Shown here piece after piece: positions 10,288 to 20,701 of a DNA stretch of 24,543 bases. Numbering within the stretch: position 1 is the first letter of the stretch; every line of letters starts with the position of its first letter. Position numbers and translations under genes: made by a program. This DNA comes from an uncultured Kiritimatiellota bacterium (GTDB taxonomy: Bacteria > Verrucomicrobiota > Kiritimatiellia > RFP12 > UBA1067): contig CAKUCX010000049.1 in NCBI GenBank assembly GCA_934643865.1, forward strand, positions 1 to 24,543, in the 5' to 3' direction. A model generated the notes under the pieces. That model saw only the letters and a program-made list of their open reading frames with translations, did no database searches and was not told where the DNA came from.

Positions 10288-11328
10288 CTACTCCGCCGCC
10301 GGCGCGACGGCTTCGGCGGCCTTGACGGCGGCCTCGGCGGCGGCGACCTTCTCCTGGCGCTTCGCGGCGAGCTCTTCCTTGGCCTTGGCCTCGGCGGCTT
10401 CCTTCGCGGCGCGGGCGGCCTGCTTGACGGCGTTCGCGACGCCGGCCTTCGAGGTCTTCGCGCGGGCGGCCTTGACGGCCTCCTCGCCCTTGGCGGTGGC
10501 GGCGGCCTTCTTCTCGGCAGCGGCCTTCTCGCGGCGCGCGGCGCGCTCGGCCTTCTCCTGCTCCTCGCGCTCGCGGCGCTCGTTGGCGCGCTTCTGCGCC
10601 TCCTCGGCGGCGCGGGCGGAGTATTCGTCGTTGGCGGCCTTGACGACCTTGACGAGGCCCTGGACGATCAGCTCGATGCCGCGCACGGAGTCGTCGTTGC
10701 CGGGGATGACGTAGTCGATCGGGTCCGGGTTCGCGTTCGTGTCGGTGATGGCGACGATCGGGATGTGGAGGCGGGAGGCCTCCTTGACGGCGTTGAGCTC
10801 GCGGCAGACGTCGACGATGAAGACCGCACCCGGCTTCTCGTCCATGTCGGCGATGCCCGTGAGGTTCTTCTCCAGCTTCGCGAGTTCGCGGCGGAGCATC
10901 GAGTTCTCCTGCTTGTGGACGGAGAGGACGCCGTTGTTCCGCACGCCGATCGCCTGGAGCTGCTTCATGCGCTTCACGCTGCCCCGGATCGTCTGGGCGT
11001 TCGTGAGCGTGCCGCCGAGCCAGCGCTCGGTCATGGAGAACTGCCCGCAGGCCTCGGCGGCCTGCTTGACGAGTTCCTGCGCCTGCTTCTTCGTCGCGAC
11101 GAAGAGGATCTTCTTGCCGTCGAGGATCGTCTTGCGGAGGAACTCGGCCGCCTCGTCGATGAACGTGACGGTCTGCGTGAGGTCGATGATGTGGATGCCG
11201 TTGCGCTTGTCGAAGATGTAGGGCTTCATCTTCGGGTTCCAGCGCTTCGTCTGGTGGCCGAAGTGCAGCCCCGCGTCGAAGAGGTCCTTGAGCGTCAGGC
11301 CCGTGGCCTGGGAAGTCGGCATATCCAT
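10288..11328 (-). CDS. rpsB: 30S ribosomal protein S2 with long Ala/Lys/Glu-rich C-terminal tail
   Basis: Ribosomal protein S2 of the small subunit. Residues 1-235 match the family: GLHFGHQTKRWNPKM near the N-terminus, IDLTQT, the ERWLGGTLTN block, and IPGNDDSVRGIELI near the end of the core. The total of 346 residues exceeds the roughly 230-260 typical of the family. The extra 110 or so residues are almost all Ala, Lys, Glu and Arg with coiled-coil character, ending in an Ala-rich VAPAAE. The ATG at 11328 begins MDMPTSQ; an AAAGG sits about 12 nt upstream, weak but acceptable. It leads the rpsB-tsf operon from the promoter at 11495-11523. Codon use of the tail looks like the core, so no insertion or frameshift is indicated. 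Confidence 0.96.
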   Translation of the reverse strand: MDMPTSQATGLTLKDLFDAGLHFGHQTKRWNPKMKPYIFDKRNGIHIIDLTQTVTFIDEAAEFLRKTILDGKKILFVATKKQAQELVKQAAEACGQFSMTERWLGGTLTNAQTIRGSVKRMKQLQAIGVRNNGVLSVHKQENSMLRRELAKLEKNLTGIADMDEKPGAVFIVDVCRELNAVKEASRLHIPIVAITDTNANPDPIDYVIPGNDDSVRGIELIVQGLVKVVKAANDEYSARAAEEAQKRANERREREEQEKAERAARREKAAAEKKAAATAKGEEAVKAARAKTSKAGVANAVKQAARAAKEAAEAKAKEELAAKRQEKVAAAEAAVKAAEAVAPAAE

Positions 11329-11494
11329 CTTTGTCGTAACCTTTCGTGTCCGTTTGCGGGAAACAGGGGCGGAACGGCCCGTGCTTTCCCTGGTTAATCC
11401 GCTTTGGCGCCCCGGCCTGGACAAGCCGAATGCGTCGTTCGCTTCCGCACGGCAACGGCCACCCGGCCCTTCCGCGCTCGGAAAACAGTGAAGA

Positions 11495-11523
11495 AGTATA
11501 CCACGTTCCGCCCGACGGCGCAA
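11495..11523 (-). promoter_or_regulatory. rpsB-tsf promoter
   Basis: On the minus strand: -35 TTGCGC (11518-11523), a 17-nt spacer, -10 TATACT (11495-11500) preceded by TGG, an extended -10. The leader to the rpsB ATG would be about 160 nt. That is long enough for the autoregulatory S2-binding structures known in other bacteria, but I could not identify one by eye. Confidence 0.7.
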
Positions 11524-11543
11524 GGGGCTGCGCGAACGTTTGC

Positions 11544-11599
11544 GGGCCGCCGGGGACGCCAACGTGTACGCGGGCCGCCGGGGACGTCGGCCCCTACCA
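11544..11599 (+). repeat. Second locus of the REP-like hairpin: half copy plus full copy
   Basis: A full copy at 11572-11599 has stem GGGCCG/CGGCCC, loop ccggggacgt and ctacca flank. A half copy at 11544-11558 has the 5' arm and most of the loop, then switches to a 12-mer-like linker. The segment 11551-11599 matches 212-260 of the first array at 46 of 49 positions. The full copy ends 16 nt after the Gfo/Idh stop codon, so in both loci the GTAG foot points at the stop codon of a minus-strand gene. The rest of the 287-bp gap up to rpsB (11329-11615) holds only the rpsB promoter and leader. Confidence 0.85.
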
Positions 11600-11615
11600 T
11601 GCCCCACCTCGGCGG

Positions 11616-12824
11616 CTAGAGGTTGCACGCCTGCAGCGACACCTGGTGGACGCGCAGGTCGTGGTCGTAGAGCTCGACGGGGTTCGGACGCTCGCCACGG
11701 AGGATTTCGGCCAGTTCCTTCAACTGTCCGGCGTAGCGGTCTTCGGTGACGCCGAAGTCGATGGTGTTCATGCCCTGCCTGTATTGGCCCTTGCCCCGTT
11801 TGAGGTAGAGGTGGACGCGGATGTTCCGGTCGTCCGCCGTGGCCTTGTTGCTCGTGCCCGTCGTGTGCTTCACGGTCGTGAAATCCTCGATCGGCTCGAT
11901 CTCGATCGTGCCGTCCGTCCCGTCGATGCGCAGATGACGGCGCGGCTGGGTCCCCTTCGAGCAGACCGAGACGGTACAGGTCGTGCGCGGCCATTCCATG
12001 ACCGTGAGCGTGTGCGAGGGCGTGCCTTCGGGATCGCCGGGCGCGGCCTTGACGATCGTGAACGTGCGATCCGGCATCACGTCGTGCATGAGCGGCAGGG
12101 CATACTCGATCACGTGGCACGTCAGCAGGTAGGCGACGCCGCCCGGGTAGGCGCCGCAGTAGACGGGATACTTCGCGCCGCCGTAGGAGTGGTTCAGGTC
12201 CGCGTCGATCGCGAAAACGTCGCCGACGAGCCCCGCGCGCGCCTGCTGGACGGCCCACTGGATGGCGCGGTTCGCGCGGAACATGTAGCCTGTCTGAAGC
12301 GGGATGTTCCGGGCGCGGCAGATGTCGCTGACCGCCTTGAAGCCCGCGAGCGAAGTCCCCAGGGGCTTGTCCATGTGCATCGGGTAGCCGCGCTGTGCGC
12401 ACGCCAGCGCGACCTGCACGAGTTCGGCGTTCGAGACCTCGACGACGATCAAGTCCGGCTTCACCTCCTCGAAGACCTGGCGGGGCGTGTAGCAGGGCAC
12501 GCCCGCGTAGGGCTTCCGGTCCGGCTCGACCATGCGCATCGCGGGCGAGGAGGAGTCGTCCACCCAGCCGACGATCTCGTAGTCGTCCTTGAGCCGGCGC
12601 ATCGCATCCCACTTCCCGCGCGCGTGGTTGTGGACGATGCCCCACAGGACGGCACGGATCTTCCGGTTCTTCGTCGGCTGCCACTGCGGGCCCGCCGCCT
12701 GGCGCGCCGCCGCCGGAGGCAGATACGGCGACTCGAGGGCCGTTTCCATCTTCGAGGCGCACCCTCCGGCGGCACACGCCAGGGCCAGCGCGACCGCGCG
12801 CGCGACCATTCCGTTCATCGCCAT
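11616..12824 (-). CDS. Exported Gfo/Idh/MocA-family oxidoreductase-like protein
   Basis: A 402-residue member of the Gfo/Idh/MocA family, NAD(P)-dependent enzymes acting on sugars and sugar derivatives. The N-terminus has a hydrophobic export signal ending ACAAGGC, with a possible lipobox cysteine though the -3 residue is unusual. A Rossmann-like start (IRAVLWGIVHNH, about 56-67) replaces the usual GxGxxG. The family EKP motif appears as MDKPLG with Lys153. The ATG at 12824 is preferred because GGGAGG lies 4 nt upstream; ATG 12818 (10 nt spacing) and ATG 12839, which overlaps the upstream stop as ATGA, are alternatives. It ends an apparent operon with the beta-helix and deacetylase genes. The altered dinucleotide loop leaves cofactor use uncertain. 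Confidence 0.82.
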   Translation of the reverse strand: MAMNGMVARAVALALACAAGGCASKMETALESPYLPPAAARQAAGPQWQPTKNRKIRAVLWGIVHNHARGKWDAMRRLKDDYEIVGWVDDSSSPAMRMVEPDRKPYAGVPCYTPRQVFEEVKPDLIVVEVSNAELVQVALACAQRGYPMHMDKPLGTSLAGFKAVSDICRARNIPLQTGYMFRANRAIQWAVQQARAGLVGDVFAIDADLNHSYGGAKYPVYCGAYPGGVAYLLTCHVIEYALPLMHDVMPDRTFTIVKAAPGDPEGTPSHTLTVMEWPRTTCTVSVCSKGTQPRRHLRIDGTDGTIEIEPIEDFTTVKHTTGTSNKATADDRNIRVHLYLKRGKGQYRQGMNTIDFGVTEDRYAGQLKELAEILRGERPNPVELYDHDLRVHQVSLQACNL

Positions 12825-12835
12825 TCCGCCTCCCG

Positions 12836-14383
12836 TCATTCCGCGCGCTTCAGGGCGGACGGGCTCTTGGCGGGCGTTCTCCGAAACGAAAGCGCGCCGG
12901 GGCAGTCGTCGTCCGGGCCGAAACCCGAGTACATCATGTTCCGCCACTCCACCTCGCCGCAGCCGTCGTAGACCGTGTAGTTCGGCGTCGTCTTGATGAA
13001 GCCGCCGTCCGCGACGAGCAGGCGCCCGCGCACGTGCTTGATGATCGTGACGTGGTCGAGCTTGAAGTGCTTGTTGTTGAAGTAGGAACACCCCAGAAGG
13101 CGCGTGTCCCAGCCGTTCACGAGGTAGCCGATCTCGCCCGTATCCGCGTAGCAGTCGCGCAGGATGGCGGAGGAGCAGTCGATCTTGAAGTTGACGGAGC
13201 CCTTCAGCATTTCGGGCAGTTCGCCCGGCTTCGGCGGCGGGATGGGGCCGCCCCACACGTGGCAGCGCGTGAGGCGGTTCGAGCCGCCCTTCAGCAGGTT
13301 GAAGCCGATCGTGTAGTCGACGACGATGCAATCCGTGTAGTGGCTGTCGCCCCCGTTCACGACGATGCCGGCGTTCCCGGCGAGGCCCGGCTTCACGCAC
13401 TTGCAGTAGACGTTCTCGGCAATCATCTCGTAGCCGCCGTCCACGCGGAGGCCGTATTCGCGTCCGTTGAGGAACGTGCAGTCGCGCAGCGTGTAGTGCG
13501 CGAAGCCCTTCACGTTCACGCAGGAGGCGAGGCCGTCGCCATCGACGACGCCGCCCCGCAAGAAGACGTTGTAGTCGTGCGGGCGCACCCCGCTGCCGCG
13601 CCGTCCGTCGATGAGGAGGACGCACGCCATCGGCTTGACGGCACGCAGGATGGCGTTCTTGTTCAGGTCAAACGAGCAGCGGTTCAGGGCGCGGATCGGG
13701 GAGGAGATCCGGTACTCGCCGCGCGGCACCGTGAGAACGCCGGCGGGGGTCGCGTTGACGGCCCGCTGGAAACGCGCCGTGTCGTCCACCTCGCCCGCGA
13801 GGCGCGGGAACTCGTCGAGCGAATGGTCCTTCCCGTCCCCGAACGCCCCCGGCGGCAGGCGGACGAGCTTGACGGACGCGACCTCGAAGCCGTGCGGCTT
13901 GTCGAGCGTCCCCCGGCAGAGCCACGCGCCGTAGCAGAAGCGGATTGCGCGCAGGAGCCTCGGATCCGGGCAGTCGCCGTCCTGGACGGGCGGCAGATGC
14001 CTCCAGTGGCTGAAATACTTCATCTCCGCGAACGGCAGGACGACATCGGTCCACTCCGGGCCGATGGACAGCTCCGAACAGCCCCACACCTTGCGGTCGC
14101 TCTGCTGGAAGGTCACTTCCACGGCGTCCGTCTGCGGATCCGTCGCGCGGATGCGGATCTTGAGCGCGCCGTCGCGGCCGAACGCGGGGAGATTCGCGAA
14201 GCGCGCCGCGCCGTCCACGTCGAACCCGAACGACCGGGCGTCGGGCTCTCCCCTGAACTCCTTTGGCTTCGACGCGAAGACATACGGCGTCTTCGCGCCG
14301 GGCGGCACGAGTTCATGCTCCTCGGCCGCGCCCCACGCGAGGCCCGCGCACAGCGCCAGGGCAATGTAGACGCATCCTTTCAT
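12836..14383 (-). CDS. Secreted right-handed beta-helix protein (pectate lyase superfamily-like)
   Basis: A 515-residue exported protein. Residues 1-19 are a signal peptide (MKGCVYIALALCAGLAWGA). Residues about 35-190 look like a beta-sandwich or carbohydrate-binding module. From about residue 205 (DDTARFQRAVNA, then GVLTVPRGEYRI) it shows the start of a pectate lyase/GH28-type parallel beta-helix, followed by repeated short strands with Asn, Asp and Cys at turns (for example YTLRDCTFLNG, MIAENVYCKC, YTDCIVVDY). These enzymes act on pectin-like or other acidic polysaccharides, but I cannot assign catalytic residues, so it may bind rather than cleave. The ATG at 14383 has AAGGA about 8 nt upstream. 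Its stop overlaps the alternative start of the Gfo/Idh gene, implying translational coupling. Confidence 0.75.
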   Translation of the reverse strand: MKGCVYIALALCAGLAWGAAEEHELVPPGAKTPYVFASKPKEFRGEPDARSFGFDVDGAARFANLPAFGRDGALKIRIRATDPQTDAVEVTFQQSDRKVWGCSELSIGPEWTDVVLPFAEMKYFSHWRHLPPVQDGDCPDPRLLRAIRFCYGAWLCRGTLDKPHGFEVASVKLVRLPPGAFGDGKDHSLDEFPRLAGEVDDTARFQRAVNATPAGVLTVPRGEYRISSPIRALNRCSFDLNKNAILRAVKPMACVLLIDGRRGSGVRPHDYNVFLRGGVVDGDGLASCVNVKGFAHYTLRDCTFLNGREYGLRVDGGYEMIAENVYCKCVKPGLAGNAGIVVNGGDSHYTDCIVVDYTIGFNLLKGGSNRLTRCHVWGGPIPPPKPGELPEMLKGSVNFKIDCSSAILRDCYADTGEIGYLVNGWDTRLLGCSYFNNKHFKLDHVTIIKHVRGRLLVADGGFIKTTPNYTVYDGCGEVEWRNMMYSGFGPDDDCPGALSFRRTPAKSPSALKRAE

Positions 14384-14436
14384 TCTTTTTCCTTTCCGCC
14401 GCTTCGCGCCATTCCGAAAAACCGCGCCACGCGGCG

Positions 14437-15558
14437 CTACGGACAGGGGTGGCCCGTCCCGGCGTGTTCCGCGATGCGGGAATAGACCGTCATCGGGATC
14501 CCGTTCGCCTTCAGCTTCGCGGCAAGCTCCCGGCACTGCGCAAGGTACTTCGGGCGGTCCTTCGTCCACTGGTGGCTGATGTAGGCGAAGGAACGCCCGC
14601 TGCGCAGGACGCCGACGGCCTTTTCGTAGACCTCGTCCACGCCCTGGCCCCTGTCGAAGAAGTCGAAATCGGACGGATAGTTCCAGGGCGACCATCGCTC
14701 GACGCCGCACGTCGAGTCCGCGACCGCATAGCCGAACTCGTCGCCGTACACCGCCTTCATCCGCCGCCCGTCGACGGCCGTCTCCCAGCCGCCGGGCCGG
14801 ATCCACGTCTTCGGCGTGGGCAGGCCGTGCGCAGCGAAGCGCGAGACGGAGTTCTTCGCCTGCGCCCGAAGGAGATCCTTCGACGGCTGCACGGCGGTTC
14901 CGTCAAGAAGCACGATCTCGCAGGCCGCGAACGAATTCGTCGTCCAGCGTCCCCAGAAGTCGGAACACCGCTGCTCGGGCCCCTTCTTGAACAGGCCGCC
15001 GCCGCAGTCCTTGCCAAGGCCATAGAGCGCGCCGGTCGACGGGACGTAGAACTTCCGGCTGAACGACTGGGCTGAAAGGAACAGGGGATCGTCCGAGCGG
15101 AGGACGCCCGCCGCCATCGACGCCTTCACCCGGACGTTTCCCGGATGCGCAAGGTCCAGTTCGGGGCGGCACAGCACAAGGCCGCCTTCGGCGTGGTCGA
15201 AGAAGTCGGCCGTGCGATAGGCCGCCGCCTCCGCCGCGCTGTCAAGCCGCAGCTTGAACATCGCGTGCTGCGCCGTGTGGTCCATGATCTCGTGCCCGCG
15301 CGACGCGAGGTCGCGCAGGGCCGCCCACTGCTCGTCGTTCAGCCCGGCGGGGTTCACGGCGAACGAACACCGCCCGCCGATTGCCTCGAAGATCTCCGCG
15401 ACCTCGCGCCACTGCCCGGCCGGCTTGTTGTCGTCGAAGCGCAGCACGAGCGCCGGGGGGCGGGGCGCCGGCGCCGCGGCACACCGTTCAGCCGCGCCGC
15501 CGGCGACGGCGAGCGCAGAAAGAACGGCGAAGGACAGCGTTTTCCGTCTCTGCATCAT
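14437..15558 (-). CDS. Secreted polysaccharide deacetylase-like protein (NodB fold)
   Basis: A 373-residue exported protein of the CE4/NodB-like group, metal-dependent hydrolases that remove N- or O-acetyl groups from polysaccharides. Residues 1-29 carry an export signal with a hydrophobic core. The metal-binding set is visible: LRFDDN (Asp42, Asp43), then HEIMDHTAQH with His94 and His98, matching the Asp-His-His triad. IRPGGWE (254-258) resembles the RxxxW-like motif 3. The middle is longer and more divergent than in classic chitin deacetylases, so the substrate is unknown. The ATG at 15558 follows AAGGA by about 4 nt; the adjacent ATG at 15555 is equally possible. It starts 33 nt after the carB stop with no promoter in between and lies 53 nt before the beta-helix gene. 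Confidence 0.78.
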   Translation of the reverse strand: MMQRRKTLSFAVLSALAVAGGAAERCAAAPAPRPPALVLRFDDNKPAGQWREVAEIFEAIGGRCSFAVNPAGLNDEQWAALRDLASRGHEIMDHTAQHAMFKLRLDSAAEAAAYRTADFFDHAEGGLVLCRPELDLAHPGNVRVKASMAAGVLRSDDPLFLSAQSFSRKFYVPSTGALYGLGKDCGGGLFKKGPEQRCSDFWGRWTTNSFAACEIVLLDGTAVQPSKDLLRAQAKNSVSRFAAHGLPTPKTWIRPGGWETAVDGRRMKAVYGDEFGYAVADSTCGVERWSPWNYPSDFDFFDRGQGVDEVYEKAVGVLRSGRSFAYISHQWTKDRPKYLAQCRELAAKLKANGIPMTVYSRIAEHAGTGHPCP

Positions 15559-15591
15559 GTTTTCCTTTCCATCTGGGCGGCCGGGACGGCC

Positions 15592-18816
<3,225 letters not shown>

Positions 18817-18829
18817 GTGCCGCCTGTCC

Positions 18830-20056
18830 TTACTTAGAGGTGACTGAAAATCGGGACGATAGTATACCCGATTCGGGGGGGAGAGACAAGGGGCGAGGGC
18901 GAGGGCGCAGGATGATTTCCGTGATCTCGGCCGGGACGCCGAGGCGCAGCGGGAAGCCGGCCCACTGCCCCGTCCCCGGGCTCACATAGAGGAACCCTCC
19001 CCCCAACCGATAAAGCCCCCGGACAAAGCCGTTGTTGTTCTCAAGCCGGCCGACCAGGAAGGCGATGCCGGGCATCATGCCCCCGTGCGTATGGCCCGAA
19101 AGCTGCAGCTGCACGGGCTCCGCGCGGGACATTTTGGGCGGCAGGCGGGGACGATGCTGCAGAAGGATGCGGCAGGCGTCTGCCGGCGCGCCGGCAAACG
19201 CCTTGGCGGCATCCGGCGGCTCCAGCCGCTCCACCGTCCTGTCCGCGCGGCGGTTGCGCACGGCGGCGGGATCCGTGACGCCGCCGAGGACGAGGCGCGC
19301 GCCGTCCTTTTCGAGGACGCGGTGCGCGTTGTCGAGCATCACGATGCCGAACGACGTGAAGACGGGCCGCCAGGCGACATAGTCGCTGTAGTACTCGTGG
19401 TTCCCCGCGCAGCCGAAGACGCCGAACGGCGCGCGCAAGTCCGCAAGCGGCGAGAGGTCGTCCGCCCGCAGCGACGGAGGGCCGTCCACGAAGTCGCCCG
19501 TGATGCAGACGAGATCGGGCTTGAGCGCATTCACCTTCCGGACGATGCCCGCCGTGCGCGCCTTCCGCGCCGCCGAGCTGCAGTGGAGATCCGTCAGCTG
19601 CACAAGGCGGAAGCCGTCAAAGGCCGGGGGAAGGCCCTCAAGGGCAATCTCGATGCGCCGCACGTCCGGGATGCGCACGCCTTCCCAGATGCCCCAGCCC
19701 GCCACGAGCATCGCCACCGCCGCAAGCACCCCAATCGCCCGGCGGGGCAAGGGGCGCGACGAGCGATGCACGAGTCCCCACACGCCCCCCACCACGCCCC
19801 ACGCGCATGCGAGCGCGAAGAGGATCATCGCCGCCGAATAGCTCCAGCCCGTGACGTTGACGAAAAGCTCCGGCAGGTCCGGCACGAACGAATCCCCGCC
19901 GAAGAACCGGTAGATGAGGAACTTCTGCGAGGCAACGAGCAGCACGCCCGCCACCAGCGCGCTCCCGCGCCAGCCGAGCCGCAAGGGCCGCACGACGACG
20001 AGGAGCATCAGGGCCCAGACGACAAGGGGGTAGAACTCGAAGAAGCGCCTGAACAT
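18830..20056 (-). CDS. Membrane-anchored calcineurin-like metallophosphoesterase
   Basis: A 408-residue protein with about four predicted transmembrane segments (roughly 8-25, 32-49, 72-95 and 106-122) followed by a metallophosphoesterase domain. The metal-ligand motifs are in order: LTDLHC (Asp156, His158), ITGDFVDG (Asp188), GNHEYY (Asn219, His220), LLQHRP, and LSGHTHGG near the C-terminus. This layout resembles the YkuE/YaeI-type phosphoesterases, some of which act on lipids; the substrate here is unknown. The ATG at 20056 is 5 nt after the LUD-gene stop, with GGAG directly abutting it, so translation is probably coupled. The last 30 residues are Pro/Arg/Ser-rich and overlap the carB promoter. 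Confidence 0.88.
   Translation of the reverse strand: MFRRFFEFYPLVVWALMLLVVVRPLRLGWRGSALVAGVLLVASQKFLIYRFFGGDSFVPDLPELFVNVTGWSYSAAMILFALACAWGVVGGVWGLVHRSSRPLPRRAIGVLAAVAMLVAGWGIWEGVRIPDVRRIEIALEGLPPAFDGFRLVQLTDLHCSSAARKARTAGIVRKVNALKPDLVCITGDFVDGPPSLRADDLSPLADLRAPFGVFGCAGNHEYYSDYVAWRPVFTSFGIVMLDNAHRVLEKDGARLVLGGVTDPAAVRNRRADRTVERLEPPDAAKAFAGAPADACRILLQHRPRLPPKMSRAEPVQLQLSGHTHGGMMPGIAFLVGRLENNNGFVRGLYRLGGGFLYVSPGTGQWAGFPLRLGVPAEITEIILRPRPRPLSLPPESGILSSRFSVTSK
18861..18889 (-). promoter_or_regulatory. carB promoter, inside the upstream coding region
   Basis: On the minus strand: -35 TTGTCT (18884-18889), a 17-nt spacer, -10 TATACT (18861-18866). The leader would be about 38 nt. The site lies within the last codons of the metallophosphoesterase gene, so carB and the genes after it can be expressed apart from the upstream cluster. 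Confidence 0.65.
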
Positions 20057-20061
20057 CTCCG

Positions 20062-20634
20062 CTAATACCCCAGTGCCTCGTCGACGAGGAGGACGGTGCA
20101 GGCGACGCCCGTGGGCTTGCGGTCGAAGACGGCCGTCACCTTGCAGATGCGGTCGGGCGAGTCGCAGTCCGCGCAGACGCCCGTCGCCGCGCACGGCGTC
20201 TTCTTGCCGAGGCGGCGGCAGTTCGGCGGGCACGCGCAGCGCTTGATGCGCGCGATCGCCTCGTCGATGCCGCCCGCGACGAGCTTGTTGCGGCCGACGA
20301 CGTAGCAGACGCGGCGCGGGCCGCTGATGGACGCCGCGACGCGGTTGCCGTTGCCGTCGATGTTGACAAGGCGGCCGTCCTCGGTGAGCGCGTTCGCGCT
20401 CAGGAGAAAGAGGTCCACGTCCGCCCGGCGCGCAGGCGCCTTTCCGACGGCGGCGAGCGCCTCGGGGATCCCCAGTTCCTTGAGCGTCATGCTCCCGCCC
20501 TGGCCGACCGTCGCCGCGCCCTCCGCAAGCTTCATCACCTCGGCGGCGGCCGCCGCGCGCGTCGCGCAGCACCGCGCCTCGAAGCCGCGCCGCCGCAGCG
20601 CCTCGGCCGTCTTCTCGAGCTGTTCCATCGCCAT
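20062..20634 (-). CDS. LUD-domain protein (LutC/YkgG-like)
   Basis: A 190-residue cytoplasmic protein of the LUD family (lactate utilisation/YkgG, formerly DUF162). Typical signatures are GQGGSMTLKELG (about 45-56), ANALTEDGRLVNIDGNGNRVA (about 99-119) and VGRNKLVAGG. A cysteine-rich end CACPPNC...TPCAATGVCADCDSPDRIC is typical of stand-alone family members and could bind a metal or Fe-S cluster. It is slightly shorter than relatives of about 210 residues, lacking part of the middle loop. The start at 20634 follows a perfect AGGAGG by 6 nt. No lutA or lutB partner is nearby, so a role in lactate oxidation is not supported by context. It is directly preceded by a terminator-like hairpin and coupled to the phosphoesterase gene. 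Confidence 0.85.
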   Translation of the reverse strand: MAMEQLEKTAEALRRRGFEARCCATRAAAAAEVMKLAEGAATVGQGGSMTLKELGIPEALAAVGKAPARRADVDLFLLSANALTEDGRLVNIDGNGNRVAASISGPRRVCYVVGRNKLVAGGIDEAIARIKRCACPPNCRRLGKKTPCAATGVCADCDSPDRICKVTAVFDRKPTGVACTVLLVDEALGY

Positions 20635-20654
20635 GTCCAACCTCCTGTCCTGTG

Positions 20655-20696
20655 AAAAAAGCCGAGGACGCGGGCCCGGCGGGCCACGCCCCTCGC
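20655..20696 (-). terminator. Rho-independent terminator after the beta-mannosidase gene
   Basis: On the minus strand a GC-rich interrupted stem (including GGCCC/GGGCC at the tip, a short GCG/CGC helix, and GGGAGC-type pairing at the base) is followed by GCTTTTTT, with the T run at 20655-20660. It begins about 6 nt after the beta-mannosidase stop. Only 8 nt separate the T run from the AGGAGG of the LUD gene, so it may be leaky or act as an attenuator. Confidence 0.75.
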
Positions 20697-20701
20697 CCTG
20701 C

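Noticed and set aside
11329..11494. S2-binding autoregulatory RNA or riboswitch in the rpsB leader
   Set aside because: The leader is long enough, but I could not find a convincing fold or known motif by eye; a covariance-model search would be needed.
15579..15591. Hairpin ggccg/cggcc right after the carB stop as a terminator
   Set aside because: The stem is short, the loop is 3 nt and no U tract follows, so read-through into the deacetylase gene is expected.
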